This document shows, piece by piece, positions 22,953 through 34,437 of a stretch of 64,000 nt of DNA. Made by a program: the position numbers and the translations under genes. The stretch is taken from contig BCIJ01000008.1 in assembly GCA_001599935.1 (NCBI GenBank), forward strand, positions 124,001-188,000, given 5' to 3'. The stretch's first letter is position 1; each line of letters begins with the position of its first letter. The DNA is from Holtermannia corniformis (taxonomy: Eukaryota; Basidiomycota; Tremellomycetes; Holtermanniales). The notes beneath the pieces were generated by a model. The model did not search any database. It worked only from the letters and a program-made list of their open reading frames with translations, and was not told the origin of the DNA.

Positions 22953-23546
22953 GACGAGGTCGAGCTCTCGAGAGGGGGGTTCCGCAACTATCTTTCGAGA
23001 TAGCGGTGTGCGATCGACAGCGCCTAGGATGCACTGGTGCTGATGCCAAGGATTCTGGCACAGGCAGAAGAGGCGGTGTCTTGACCCGCTGCGATGGGTC
23101 CGAGCTCACGTTTCAGCCGGTACGAGGCGATGCACGCCACCGCTCGAGCAAGCGTCAGTATCGAGCGATCTGTCTGAACGCAGCAGCGACAGCGAGCTTG
23201 ACACACGGAAGAGGAACCTGGCAGCGGCGGGACTGGGTGAGATGACGCAGAGATCGGCGGCTGAGGTAGGGTCCAAACCCGATGCATGCTTTCGCTAGTG
23301 ATCCCACTGGCCTGCTGAACGTCCACGTCTCTGCTCCACTTCTTTGATGTTTCGCTGCAGGTGTGCCGCTTGACCCACATCGTCTATGGTTGATCGTACC
23401 GCAAGTTAAAGTCGACTGCCAAACCGCACGCTACTGTTATAATCCCGTAACGCCGCCCGTTCCCTCCCGACCCCCTCCCCTCCTGTTACCTGCCAATCGC
23501 ACCCTGTCCATCCCTCAGCATCCTCTCATCACCACCCTCTTCAACA
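22953..23546. other. Divergent promoter with a UUCG-type hairpin and pyrimidine tract
   Basis: Between the propeller-like gene (minus) and the Cox7c-like gene (plus). It contains a 6-bp perfect inverted repeat with a TTCG loop at 22988-23003. A C/T-rich stretch at about 23450-23540 lies in front of the Cox7c-like start codon. No gene is supported. Confidence 0.5.
22988..23003. repeat. Inverted repeat, 6-bp stem with 4-nt loop
   Basis: CTATCT-TTCG-AGATAG, flanked by CCG and CGG that could extend the stem past a small bulge. It lies 36-51 nt upstream of the start codon of the propeller-like gene, so it may form in its leader RNA. No function is known. Confidence 0.5.
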
Positions 23547-23979
23547 ATGTCCACCCTCCTCCGTGCCGCTCCTCTTCGTGCCGCGCGCGCCGTCTCCGTT
23601 TCAGCCGTTAGACAACAAGCCCGTAGCGTCCACTTTGAGAACAAGGTCGGCTCGGTGAGTGCTCGCTACGTGGATCCGGAACCAGGGCAGACGGCACGGG
23701 CATCGCGATCTGCTGCATAGATCTTCAGGACTTGAGCTCTTGCCCTGACCGAACCGTGATCTCACCAGTCAGCCAGCTGACGACCCTCAGACGCTTCCAT
23801 TCTCGCACAAGAACCGCTTCATCTTCGGGACCTCGCTCGTCGCGTACGCCTCGATCGGCTTCTTCCTCCCCTTTGGTGCTGCCGTCTGGCACCTGTGAGT
23901 CCTTGTCACCGTTGCTCGCTTTGAGACCACAGAAACTGATGATCGTCATAGGCGGAAGAGCCAGGGTGCCGCTGCTTGA
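23547..23979 (+). CDS. Cytochrome c oxidase subunit VIIc (yeast Cox8 type)
   Basis: Small subunit of respiratory complex IV in the inner membrane. Three exons give about 80 residues. MSTLLRAAPLRAARAVSVSA is a typical mitochondrial presequence, then the VHFENKVGS motif at the mature N-terminus, LPFSHKNRFIFGTSLVAY and a single membrane helix SIGFFLPFGAAVWHL. It ends with a short basic tail, RKSQGAAA. The first intron is longer than usual (136 nt, 23655-23790); the second is near 23894-23950. FEN...LPFS...KN followed by one helix is the subunit's signature. The leader is pyrimidine-rich, as in many strongly expressed fungal genes. Confidence 0.9.
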
Positions 23980-24358
23980 GTGTGCAATGCAGCTTGTTCC
24001 TGATACGTTTCGATGTCGGGTCCGTGGTATGATGAGCATACTGAAGCTGGTGCTGGTGATGCGGCGGTGCTGCTTCGCTTGATTGACTCGACTCGAGCTG
24101 ACGAAAGTCATTGCTGATTGTGGCGCCGTACGGACTCGCTGCCGCCGTGGCGTATGGCTAATACTCCTGAGGCTTGCAACTCGCCTGTGGCCAAATAGCT
24201 ATCAAGCACCTCTTTAACCAAGGTCGCGCTATACGTTCAGCCGCGGAAAGCCAGCTGACATCGCCGAGCATACAACCTTGATCGTCCGACACCGTCCTGC
24301 CTCCCTCAACACGCCGAACGCTAACTCACAGCGCCAGTGTACGTCTTGGAATAAGCCG
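23980..24358. other. Convergent 3' region
   Basis: Lies between the 3' ends of the Cox7c-like and WBP2-like genes. Short open frames are present, but none with support. Confidence 0.45.
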
Positions 24359-25103
24359 CTATCCCGCACTGTTCAGCTCCAGCCCTTCCATCCCTCTCGC
24401 CCCAAACTCACGCAGATCCTCTCCCCTCGCTCGTTCGCTCGCCCTCGCTCTAGCCGTCTCCAGCACCTGTCTCAGATCCCACAGTTTGCCCTCGCGTAGC
24501 GTCAGCCTCAGTTCCAAGCTTGCGCCTTGGCCCGGATCTGGCAGGTTGCTCGATGCAGTGGACGAGGGGTGGAAGGAGAGGATGAGGGCGTTGGCGGTAA
24601 AGATGTGTTGTGTGAAATGAACCGTCTGTAGTAGGGCCTAGGGATGGGTCAGCACTAGGAATGATACGAGGGGCTCGACGTACGTAGGGGATCGAGAGGT
24701 TTTCCAACGTCGATGGCGGCGGCTGACTTGGATCCGCGACTACCGTCTCCTCAGCACGCATCCGGCGAGCCGTAACCAGCACGCACAGTAGGGTTCCTCT
24801 CCGTCCTTGAGATCCCTCATGAACACGACCTATCGTCGGCCCGCTTCAGTCCTTGCCCTGCTGCGCACCACACGCACCCGCTGATTCGTGAGCCAGATAG
24901 TCCCATAGCTCCTCTCGCTCCGTTTCGGGCCCGCCGTAGTGTGTGGGATCACGAGCTCGGCGTCGGCCGTGGGCGCTCTGAGGATGATTTGCTCGTCTGC
25001 GCGTGTCAGCTGGCTGTTATTGACAGAGAGTAAGCAAGACAGACGGACCAGGGAGTGGAGCTGGCTCGTATGATGCGGTGGGGTTGATCCAGTTGAGTGC
25101 CAT
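24359..25103 (-). CDS. WBP2-like protein with PH-GRAM domain
   Basis: Small protein of the WBP2/UPF0664 family. Start MALNWINPTASYEPAPLP, then the GRAM-type domain: DEQIILRAPTADAELVIP, SYGTIWLTNQRVVFMRDL, STLENLSIPYALLQTVHFTQHIFTANALILSF, and LELRLTLREGKLWDLRQVL, a typical last strand and helix. Human WBP2 binds WW-domain proteins through PY motifs; none is present here, and the tail after the helix is short and basic, as in other fungal members. Four introns were removed (near 25055, 24875, 24765 and 24665). The exon around 24735-24830 is the least certain. Role in fungi is unclear; a membrane or trafficking role is inference. Confidence 0.78.
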
Positions 25104-25767
25104 ACTGTACTGGGATGTCGTATCGTTGGCTTGAGCTCTGGACAAGTCTACATCGACGTTGCCGCTCAGCGTGGCGGCCGTAGGAAACCAACGTCTGCAC
25201 GGTCAAGCTGGATCAAAGGACTGTGTATCACGTCGACACAACGACTGTTCAGATTGCGCAAGCATGTCGCTGCTGATTCCTACACAAGCAGCCTAGTGAT
25301 CCAGCTGACCGTGACCGATACAAAGTAGCTGATCCGCCGCTACCAACGTTATTGATCGCCGGCATGTCTCGTGCTGACGCCTCGTAGCACCTCGCAACTC
25401 TCCCTGCGTTCGTTTCTGATCACTGATGAGCCCCTTTGGAGGATGAGTGACGGTGCCCAGCCGTCTGCCCGATCCACCGAGCGATCCGTTTCAACCCCCT
25501 GATCGGCCTGTGCGCGCGCTGATGCAGTAGATCAACCATCAACAAAGGAGCGCACTGTTCTACCCTCAACCAAAAGAACCCGGGCGCGCCACGCATTGCA
25601 TTCCCAACCATCTCCACCCGCCGCGTCATCCTTGGCACCTCTCTCTCTCTCTGGACAAGGAGCAAAGGACAAGCCACGTCGCAGGTCGACTATCACGCTC
25701 GTTGCTGTTGCTGTACTGCTGCTTGACTAGACTGCTTGTGCTTCATCGAGAGAAAGCACGGCTCGAG
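25104..25767. other. Divergent promoter WBP2-like / GH71
   Basis: Intergenic. A short CT repeat of seven units lies at 25639-25652. Nothing else can be supported. Confidence 0.45.
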
Positions 25768-27850
25768 ATGCGGACCACAGGATGGTTAGCTCGGTTGAGC
25801 GTGTGGCTCACTTTGGCAACCTTGACGGTTGCGCATGTGCATGATAACTCGAGATTGAGGCGCAGGCATCATCCGCGGAAAGAGGCGCTGGCTCGGAGGG
25901 AGGATGGGCAGGCCCAGGGCCACTGGGAGGTGTTCACGACTAGTACTTGGAAGGGTACGTTCTCGCCGGGAGGTCAGTCTCCAAGCTGGCACGGCGCTGA
26001 TCTCGTACCACAGCGGACCCCACCGTCGTCAGCAATGACCCGTCCTCCACTGCGACCGCGACGCAGTCTGGCACCCAGCCGGCCGTCACGACCGTCACGG
26101 GCTCCAACGGGAAAAAGGTGTTTGCGTGAGTGGGCACCCCGTTCGCTGTTGTTCACCTCTGACAACACCAGCCACTTCATGGTCGGCATCGTTTCATCAT
26201 ACACCCAGCAGGACTGGGCCAACGATATGCAACTTGCCCTCCTCAAGGGGATCGACGGCTTTGTCCGTGTCCTACAACCAGCCACACCCACTGACACCTT
26301 GACAGGCACTCAACATCGGCGCCGATTCCTACACCAACGACCAGCTCGACCTCGCTTATAAAGCTGCCGACGCGCTCTCGTTCGACGCCTTCATTTCCGT
26401 CGACTTCAACTGGTTCAAAGTCGCCTCGGACGTCGACAAGGTCGCGGGCATCCTGGCGCGCTACGTCGATCTGCCGGCCCAGTTCAAGGTCGACGGCAAG
26501 CCGTTTATCTCGACGTTTATCGGCGATGGCTTCGATTGGGGCGCGGTCGAGACCAAGATTGGCAAGAGCTTGTATGTCGTCCCGTTCGAGCAACCGACGA
26601 GCGGCACGATCGCAAGTGCCGCGCTGAGTGGTTTGTTCTCTTGGTGCGTTATCCCGACGGTAGGCTGCTGGATCTGACAGCATGACAGGGCGGCCTGGCC
26701 GGGTCAATTGGACAATGTGCCCGTTGACAAGGCCATGTCGACCGAGCGCGACATGACCTACCTCTCCGTCACATCTGCCATTGGCAAGACATACATGGCA
26801 CCGGTATGTATGATATCACACAGCATCCTCGAATCACTACTGACGCTGATCACAGGTATCGCCTTGGTGTACGTATCGCTCCCGCGGAGCGACTGTCGAC
26901 TGACAGCCCAGTCTTTACCCACTTTGGCCCCGAAGTGCCGTACGCCAAGAACTGGCTGTTCAAGAGTGAGACACTGTGGTTTGACCGGTGGAAGCAGATT
27001 CTCGACATGTCGTCGCAACTCGAGTATCTCGAGAGTGAGTCGCACGTCAAAGTCCAGACCATGCTGATCAGACACAGTTGTCACATGGTGCGTACACCGG
27101 GAGTCCACTGACAAGCGCACTGATGCAGCTTGATCTCCAGGAACGACTATGGCGGTGAGTCGACTGCGCGGCTCGGGTCGAGTGCGCCAGCTCATATCCG
27201 CAGAATCACACAACGTCGGCCCGTACGATACCCCGCACACCGACGACGGCTCGTCCAAGTGGGCTCAGGGACTAGATCACACTGCCCTGCTTGACTTTGC
27301 CGTCCCCTACATCAACGCGTTCAAGACTGGCGCAAAGGAGCCAGTCATCACGCAGGACATGCTTGTGTACATCTACCGACCAACACTAAAGGATGCGTCG
27401 TGAGTCACAGTGATCCCCGTCGAACGCAGCTGACGAACAAGGTGCGACGCCACGGACAATGTCGGGAGCAAACCCACGGGTTGGGAGGTACGCGCCGACG
27501 GGGCACTCGGGTCACGCAGACTGATCCGATCCAGATGGTCTCCGACTTGGTTTTCGTGGCCGCCATGACCAAGAACGGTGGGACCGTGACCGTGACTTCG
27601 GGCTCGAACGGGCCCGTCACAGAGACGGTCGCTGCGGGCGTCCAGGTGCTCTCGGTGCCCATGAGCGTTGGCAACCAAGTGTTCTCGCTCAAGAGCAGTG
27701 GCGGGCAAGAAGCGTCCCGGACCGACCCTGTACAGATTAGTGCGGCTTGCTGGGTGCGGTGATACCTCTAGCGAAGCAAACGGCAGCTGACGCGCTCAGA
27801 ACGGCACGTACAACTTTAATTTCCAGTCGGGCGCCGTGGTCGTCGCTTGA
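25768..27850 (+). CDS. Secreted alpha-1,3-glucanase, GH71 family
   Basis: Endo-alpha-1,3-glucanase (mutanase) that cuts fungal cell-wall alpha-glucan. A signal peptide (MRTTGWLARLSVWLTLATLTVAHV) is followed by a basic stretch that may be a pro-peptide. Family blocks are KKVFAHFMVGIVSSY, LLKGIDGFALNIGADSYTNDQL, AFISVDFNWFKVASDVDKVAG, FKVDGKPFISTFIGDGFDWG, VVPFEQPTSGTIASAAL, SAIGKTYMAPVSPWFFTHFG and EIVTWNDYGESHNVGPYDT. The C-terminal 120 residues form a separate strand-rich region (AAMTKNGGTVTVTSGSNG), often seen at the end of GH71 enzymes. About ten introns were removed, some very close together near 26865-27180. It may remodel the fungus's own wall or attack other fungi. Confidence 0.94.
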
Positions 27851-27937
27851 TGTGGCCGGCTCATGTCGAGGCATCGAAACGAATGTCCATCTTGATCGTT
27901 GTACTACTGTCCTGCGATGCTAGCCATCTATGCCTAT

Positions 27938-30680
27938 CTACTCGCGGTCATCAACCGCGGCGATCATGTCGCGCCACTTTTTCTGAATCTCAATGCTCTC
28001 GCGGAAGATCTTGTACTTGACATCGAGCAACTTGGCCTCGTCGGGTGTCGGGTTGGGTTCGATTCGGAACCCGGGCGCCGTCATATCGGTCATGACGGAC
28101 CAGAGCGAGTCCTTGTCGGCTTCACCCTGCTTGCTGGCGTCGGCTTGGTCTTCGATCGGCTTGGCGTTGCGCTGGCGCGAGACTTCGAAAGCGTAGCGGC
28201 CCAGCATGGCGGAGCCGAGGACGACGGCAGCAGAGGGTGAAGGAGGGATGACGATGGCTTTGCCAGTTGTGGACGCCAACAGGTTCATCAAAGGTCGGTT
28301 CTTGGCTTGCGAGCCTGTGCCGCGTCAGCATCGTCCGCCGTCCCACTGCGCCCGGCAAGGTGATACACACCACTCATGTAGATCGAGTCGATGACGTGGC
28401 CGCTAGCGTTCATATCGTCAATGATGTGACGCGTTTGCAGTGCAATCGCCTATGGCAGTCAGCCTCACTCCTAGCCGAGTGTGAATAACACACCTCGAGC
28501 GTCACGTTGAACTTGAACGCCAGGTCGCTGAGGCCATCATCGAGCGTCAGACCCGTGATCATGCCCTTCATCTTGGGATCGGCGAGCGGCGAGCGGTTGC
28601 CTGTCGACATCAGTGACAGTCGTCAGCATCGCCCTTCGCGTACCGTGCTGCATATCAGTCAGCCAATGCACCTCGTACAGCCCCGCAGAAAGACTCACAA
28701 GGTCAGGGTAGAAGTGCAGATCCTTCGTCAAGTGCGCTACAGCTCATCAGCGGCCTCCCTCCTGGTTTAGCTACGTCAGAGACTTACTGAGCGTCTTGGC
28801 GCCCTTTTCAACACGGAGCTCTTCCAACTTGTCGCCGAGCAGCTCGTACGTGCTCTTGCCTTTCTCTTTTGCGAGCTCAACGAGCTTGGGGTACGCCGGG
28901 TGCGTGGTGAGCATGAAATCGATGAGCTGCGGCTGCGTTAGGGCTTGTGGAGTTGAACGGCGGACGCACCTGGCCGGTCGACGACTGGCCGCCTTCGTTC
29001 ATCCACCAGCCTGGGAACACGGCGTGGTGGTATGGTCCCCACTGATCCCCATCAGCATCACTCAAAGCAATACAGGGGTAACTCACAACACTGTAGAGGA
29101 CACGAGCGATGATCAACCCCAGTTTTTGTACACGACATGTCAGCTACATACCCCTTGACGAAGACACCCTTGTCACTCTGCACGGTATCGGCTTAGCCAT
29201 CTCTACGCCTGAGAGCAGCTGGCTCACCTGCACAATGTGGCACGTGCTCGTACCCGCAATCACCGCCAAGCGGCTCGCCGAGTCCTGCAGCGTCGGTTTC
29301 TGGAGGTTCTCCAGCTCCTTGGCTTGCGATTCCTTGTTTGCGTTGGTCGATGACAGTGAGGCGATCGTGCCAACCCAGCCAGCGTAGCTAATGCAGTGTA
29401 AGCAGTCGTGGTATTGAGAGGCAAGCATGCACTGACGCGTCAATGACAGCACTGCCGACGCTGACGCCCTCTTCAAGACCAAACTCCTCTGCGGCCTGCT
29501 TGCTGAGACCCTTGCCGACCGGCTGACCGGCCGTGAGGATCAAGCCGCCTTTGCCCGGGATCCCACCGAGCTGGTCGAAGTTACGCTCGACGAGCGACTC
29601 GAGACCTAGCGAACGTCAGCCAGCGCACGCGGTTGCCGCGCCGAACGCACCGATCTTGTTAAAGAATCGCGCGCTCCACCCGTCCTCGCTGAGTTCCTCC
29701 TTGTCGCCTTCGCAAGCGTGGCGCATGGTCGTGCCAGGCGGGACGTACGAGCACTTGCACGCGAGCGAGCAGACTGAGCGCGCGGTCGAGGTCGTGGCGC
29801 GGTATGTCAGGTAGTCGGGCAAGCTGGGTCCATCAGCCTGGCGCAGACAACACGGGTACGCGCGACCCACTCGAACAGCATGGCCTCGTCAAACTTTTCC
29901 TTTGGCATGTGGCGCTTGAGCCAGAGCGTCTTTGGGATCTCCATCTCGAGCTGCGCGCTTGGTCAGTTGATGTCTCTGACCGAAACGCACACAACATACA
30001 CTCATCGTTCCACCGACGAAGCCCAAGACACCCTCACCCGAGGCATTGATCTGCTCGGCCTCCAACTCAGCGCGGTGGTCGGCCCATAGGATCACGTTGC
30101 GCTCGCCCTCGTCCCCCAATTTGGCCTGGGCGTCATTCTCACTGACGCTGACGGGTCGACCGGTTCGCTGGTTCACGACCGCAAGCGAGCACGTTGCATC
30201 GAAACCGACGCCCTTGATCTGGTTCTGCTTGATGTGGGGTGACTGTGCGAGCACTGAGCGCGAGCATGTGGCGAGCGCATTCCAGATCTGAGTGGTGGAT
30301 TGCTCAAAGATTCGGTGGTCGGTGGTGGAGCGCCACGTTGTAGTCGGTTCTGGGTCGAAAGGTGAGCGGTGGAAGCAAAGGGTAGACTGGCGACTAACCG
30401 GTGTGCTCTGCGATCAGTTTCCCATTGCGGTCGACCAATGCTGCGCGGCCCGAGCCCGTGCCGCTGAGGTGCCGAAAGGGAGGTGCGTGCGGTGAAAAGG
30501 ACGGATTGGATGTGGTGTCGCGATGGTGATGCAAACGCGGCGAGATTCAGCAGGAGAACAGGAAGTTGGCCGAAAGAACGAGTTGATCCGTCAGCTTGCA
30601 TTCTTTCTTCTCTCCACCTGTGGTCCTCGACCGAGCAGAGGGACGGCGACTGACACATCGAACCCGATAAAGTACTCCAT
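27938..30680 (-). CDS. FGGY-family pentulose kinase (YDR109C type)
   Basis: Carbohydrate kinase that phosphorylates a ketopentose or related sugar; the human relative FGGY acts on D-ribulose. Start MEYFIGFDVGTGSGRAALVD joins across a 191-nt first intron (30464-30654), then HRIFEQSTTQIWNAL, IKGVGFDATCSLAVV, ERNVILWADHRAELEAEQIN, SLEMEIPKTLWLKRHMP, CKCSYVP, KKQAAEEFGL-type lid region, GTSTCHIVQ (ATP-binding), WGPYHHAVFPGWWMNEGGQSS, HGNRSPLADPKMKG and YMSGSQAKNRPLMNLLA. All FGGY blocks are in order. It ends KKWRDMIAAVDDRE. At least ten introns were removed. The gene lies tail-to-tail with the GH71 gene. A link to cell-wall sugar use is possible but unproven. Confidence 0.92.
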
Positions 30681-31350
30681 CTGTTGCTGAGCTGGCATGC
30701 CGAGTCTGAGTGTTCTTTCTTTCCCTGTCGTGTGGGATGGTGCTGTTCGGCCGACGATGCAGTCTTGTGCGCTGTGACTCTGCGTTTGTGCGCAAAAGGT
30801 CGAGCATGTGATGGGTTCATTCTCCCGTTATTCCGCCGCAGTCACATGAAACACTGCACCATCACCGCATAGGGGCCAAAGGAGGCCCAGTGCCAATCAA
30901 ACACTCGGCACACTCAGCGCTCAGTGCATCTGTTGCAGTCCCACTCACACTCCTCTGGGAGAACCGTAGTCAGACTCAACCTATCCGTGGCTGACGCGTT
31001 GTTCGGCTCGTTCACTTGCTGCCCCAAACCTGCCCCGGTCTGGTTCAGGGCCGTGCGCCACCGGGACCCTGACTGAATGATTGGCGTCCCGCATAGCCAA
31101 AGCGCGATTAAGCCTCGGGTCGCGAGCGACAGACACTGCATAGCATCCGCTGTATATGTACCGAGTAGGCAGCCGATCCGGAAAGGCAGCCCGGAAGCGT
31201 TTGGGATCCGGGTAGGCTGACGCCCAAGTGTCAAATCGGTCATGCCAAGCCCAAGTCTGCTTGCACTGCCCAGTCCAGAGGCGGTTGCAGGCAGTTTGTA
31301 TAAGATGCTGCTGATGGCTGATATGCGGGAATGGATTCGCCGTAGCTACA
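30681..31350. other. Divergent promoter FGGY kinase / M43 protease
   Basis: Intergenic. Open frames on both strands look like shadows with no family resemblance. No gene is called. Confidence 0.45.
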
Positions 31351-34260
31351 ATGCGGCTGCTTTACTCACTTGGCTTACTAGCGGCTGCCTGGACAACTCT
31401 GGCGTTGCCGCAGGTAGCCGTGTCGACCTCGGCCTCGATTGACAGCTCTGCTAGCCCGAGCATCTCGTCGAGTGTTTCCAGCCCGGGCTCGGCGAGTCTG
31501 TCTGCATCGGCAGCATCCTCATCCAGGTAAGCCGACTGATCAAGGCGTCGAAACCAACTGATGCAACAACACACGCAGTTCCGACTCTAGCGACTCTTCA
31601 CCGAGCTCCTCCGACGAAACGCCTGCGTAAGTCGCACAATCTTAGGACGTATGACAGCTGAGTACCCCATAGCTCGTCAACCAGCTCGGCGGATGCAGAA
31701 TCCAGCCCGTACGTACCTGAGCGCTCGAAGCAATTCGCTGACAGCCCCAGTGCACCCTTTGCCTTTACTAACAGGTCAGTCGTACGTGCCATACTGGTCC
31801 CGACTCAAACCCAACAGCTGCCCTCGGCAAACCGTGTTCAACGACGAGACGAACCCACCCGCCTTCGTCTGCGGCTGCCGAGGCACGCCCGTGTTCGACG
31901 GCGGCTTCCAGATTTGCCAAGGTGACCTCGCCGACAGCTCCATCACCTGCGACCAGCAATGCCCAGACTGTGGTCCTTATACGCTCGTCGAGTATGATCG
32001 CGAGTACCCGCCGTTGAAGCCGTGTTTCGACTATGGCTCGCTCAGCTGCCCGGGCACGTATGAGCTTTGTTCGACTGAAGGGACGTTGCCTGCTGCGTTG
32101 CCGCCTACGCCGCACCCGAGTCCGCCGGACCCAGTGTTGAATGATGACGAGCTTGTGGCGTGGAAATCGATGGAGTTGGAACTGTATACTCAAGCGCTGA
32201 AAGGTGGGTGAAGATGATTGGTGGTGGAGGATCAGGCTGACGTGCGCACAGATGGCGATGGAGATCAAACACCCATCGACCTCCCGTACTGCGGGATCGG
32301 CAACTGGTCTGAGCCGGGCGAATCAGCCAGCAACCCGCTCAGCAAGCGCTCCTCCTGGCGGAACCTCCTCAAAGGCATCCTCAAAGCCCAAAGAGCCGCC
32401 GCCAGCCGCTTCCAAGTGTGTATCCCCAAAACAGTCGTCATCCCCGTATACTGGAACGTGGTGACTACAAACTGTACCACGGCGTCGCTTGCCACTCCGG
32501 AGGTCCTCAGTGTCGCAGTACAAGAACTCAATGCGGCGTACAACAAGCACAACATCTTCTTCACGGAACCGGAGGACAATGTGGCGTACTTCCAGCCGGA
32601 CGGGAACGATCAGCAGGGGTACCGCCGCTTCACGCAGAACAGGCTCAACGACCCGGATGCGGACGCGTTCACGCAAGAATTCATCATGCGTGACGAGATG
32701 CGCCACGGTGGGGCCGAGACTTTGCACTTGTTTGTCGTGGAGAAGATTCAGGATGTGACGGACACGTCGGGCAGGACGCGGACGCTGGGTATGGCGATGT
32801 GGTACAGTCTGGCTTCAAAGTGCTCATGCCTACAGGGTATTGCTTTTTCCCTGGACAAACACCGGACGGCTGTCTCGTGATTCTGGACAGTCTGACGGGC
32901 GTTAGCTTTAGAGACTATGACAAGACGGGCGACACGACCACGATTCACGAAGTCGGCAAGTCTCATCCTGCCAGGCATCTACTCATCGCTGACCCGTGTC
33001 TAGGCCACTGGCTCGGTCTTCGTCACACTCATGACGAAGGCGAGGCCGAGGCGGACCTGTGCAAGTCTACAGACCTCGTGACGGACACTTTCCAGTTTTC
33101 AAACAAGTACAAGTTTTGTCCTCAGCAGTACCCGTGCGTCCAGCCGGGCCAGCTCTTCAACCAGCCGTATAGTACGTCACCGTGCTGCTGTTTGACCAGC
33201 TTGCTGAGTAGGATCCAGCCGTGACCAATTATATGAGCTATGCGCCAGTCAAGAACGAGTTTACTCAGGTGAGAGCAACGTAGGCGTTGGAGATTGATGG
33301 CTGACGCGAAGGGCAGCAACAACAAGCGCGCATGATCACGACTTATTGGCAGACGCGCCGTGGCAAGAAGGGAAAGCTCATTTGCGGTGGAACAACCTAC
33401 ACGCCTGCCCGGCGGAGCGTGTACGAGCGGCTACAAGCCCGACACGGCAAGGAGCTCCATAAGCGCGGGCCATTCTCCTTCCGACGGAACATTGTCAATG
33501 GTAGGCTTCTCCTCGGCCGTTCCTGGCAGTGGGCTGACGGAGATCGTAGAACTGAAAGCTATCTGCGCAACACCATACGATGACAATAATCCACTGACGG
33601 GTGTCGAAGACCCGGATGCGGACATCTCCAACGTACCGGGTGGTGATGTGGAGCAACAGTTGAAGAATGTGGATGGCGGCTCTACCACCAACCCTCCTGG
33701 AACGAGCAACCCGCCTGGAACGAACAACCCTCCGGGAACAAACAACCCGCCTGGGACCGGCACGGAGCCAGCCGCTGTCCAGTTGCACCCCAACGGCAAT
33801 CTGGGCAAGTGTCTAGACGTGCAGGGTAATATACGCTATAATGGCCGTACAGTCCAGCTGTAAGTCCGTGGCGGGATGTGCGAATGGTACTGATACGTAC
33901 AGGTACGACTGCAATGGCACTGGCGCACAGAAATGGATCATCAACAACGACAACACCAAAGTCCGCCTCGCAGGTTCCGATTACTGTCTGGACGCGGGTT
34001 CCAACCCGGCGAGCGGGTTCGGAATGCAGGTAAGTGATCTGCCTAGTCTACCTGCGCATGCATTGACGCGGCAGATCTGGCAATGCTATGACAATCTCCC
34101 CGCCCAAGCATTCTACTTCACGCAAGATCGACGCATCGCCGTCACCGGCAAAGGCCAATGTCTCGATCTGGAAGACGGCAATACTGCCAAGGGGCGCGTT
34201 CAGACTTGGCTCTGCACTGATCGCAACACGAATCAAATCTGGACGACAACGGCGGCGTGA
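31351..34260 (+). CDS. Secreted M43 metalloprotease with ricin-B lectin tail
   Basis: Secreted zinc protease of the pappalysin-type M43 family fused to a sugar-binding beta-trefoil. Signal peptide MRLLYSLGLLAAAWTTLALP, then a Ser-only linker over four small exons and a Cys-rich region (NSCPRQTVFN, FVCGCRGTPVF, CDQQCPDCGP). The protease domain starts near CIPKTVVIPVYWNVV and has the zinc motif HEVGHWLGLRHTH, split by an intron, and the Met-turn NYMSYAPV. After a hinge of four Asn-Pro-Pro-Gly-Thr repeats comes a ricin-B domain with Q-x-W motifs (QKWIINND, QIWQCY, QIWTTT) and CLD motifs. The intron in the zinc motif (32956-33003) uses a GC donor. The lectin could direct the protease to glycans, perhaps fungal walls; this is inference. 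Confidence 0.92.
32956..33003 (+). other. GC-AG intron inside the zinc-binding motif
   Basis: 48-nt intron with donor G|GCAAGT, branch element GCTGACC and acceptor GTGTCTAG. Its removal is the only way to restore the HEVGH-W-L-G-L-R-H motif. All the other introns I modelled fit GT-AG. Confidence 0.85.
33690..33758 (+). repeat. Four NPPGT repeats between protease and lectin
   Basis: Three 18-nt units and one 15-nt unit encode Asn-Pro-Pro-Gly-Thr with a Ser or Asn spacer. Proline-rich flexible hinge; Thr residues are likely O-glycosylated. Copy number could vary between strains. Confidence 0.85.
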
Positions 34261-34437
34261 AGGATCGGTGGCGAAAGATAAGGGGAGATTACGGAGAATC
34301 GGTGCCGATGCCAAGGACTCTCGTAATTTGCCGCTCCACCATGATTTAGACCAAGGACCATTGTCATGTGCTGTACTTTGCGACAATAATGGATAGCTGA
34401 TCCTGCTTGGAGGTGCAATGCTTGACTCTCAACAATC

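Noticed and set aside
30547..30807. Minus frame of 86 codons just before the FGGY kinase
   Set aside because: It runs through the first intron of the kinase gene and lacks the DVGTGSGR start.
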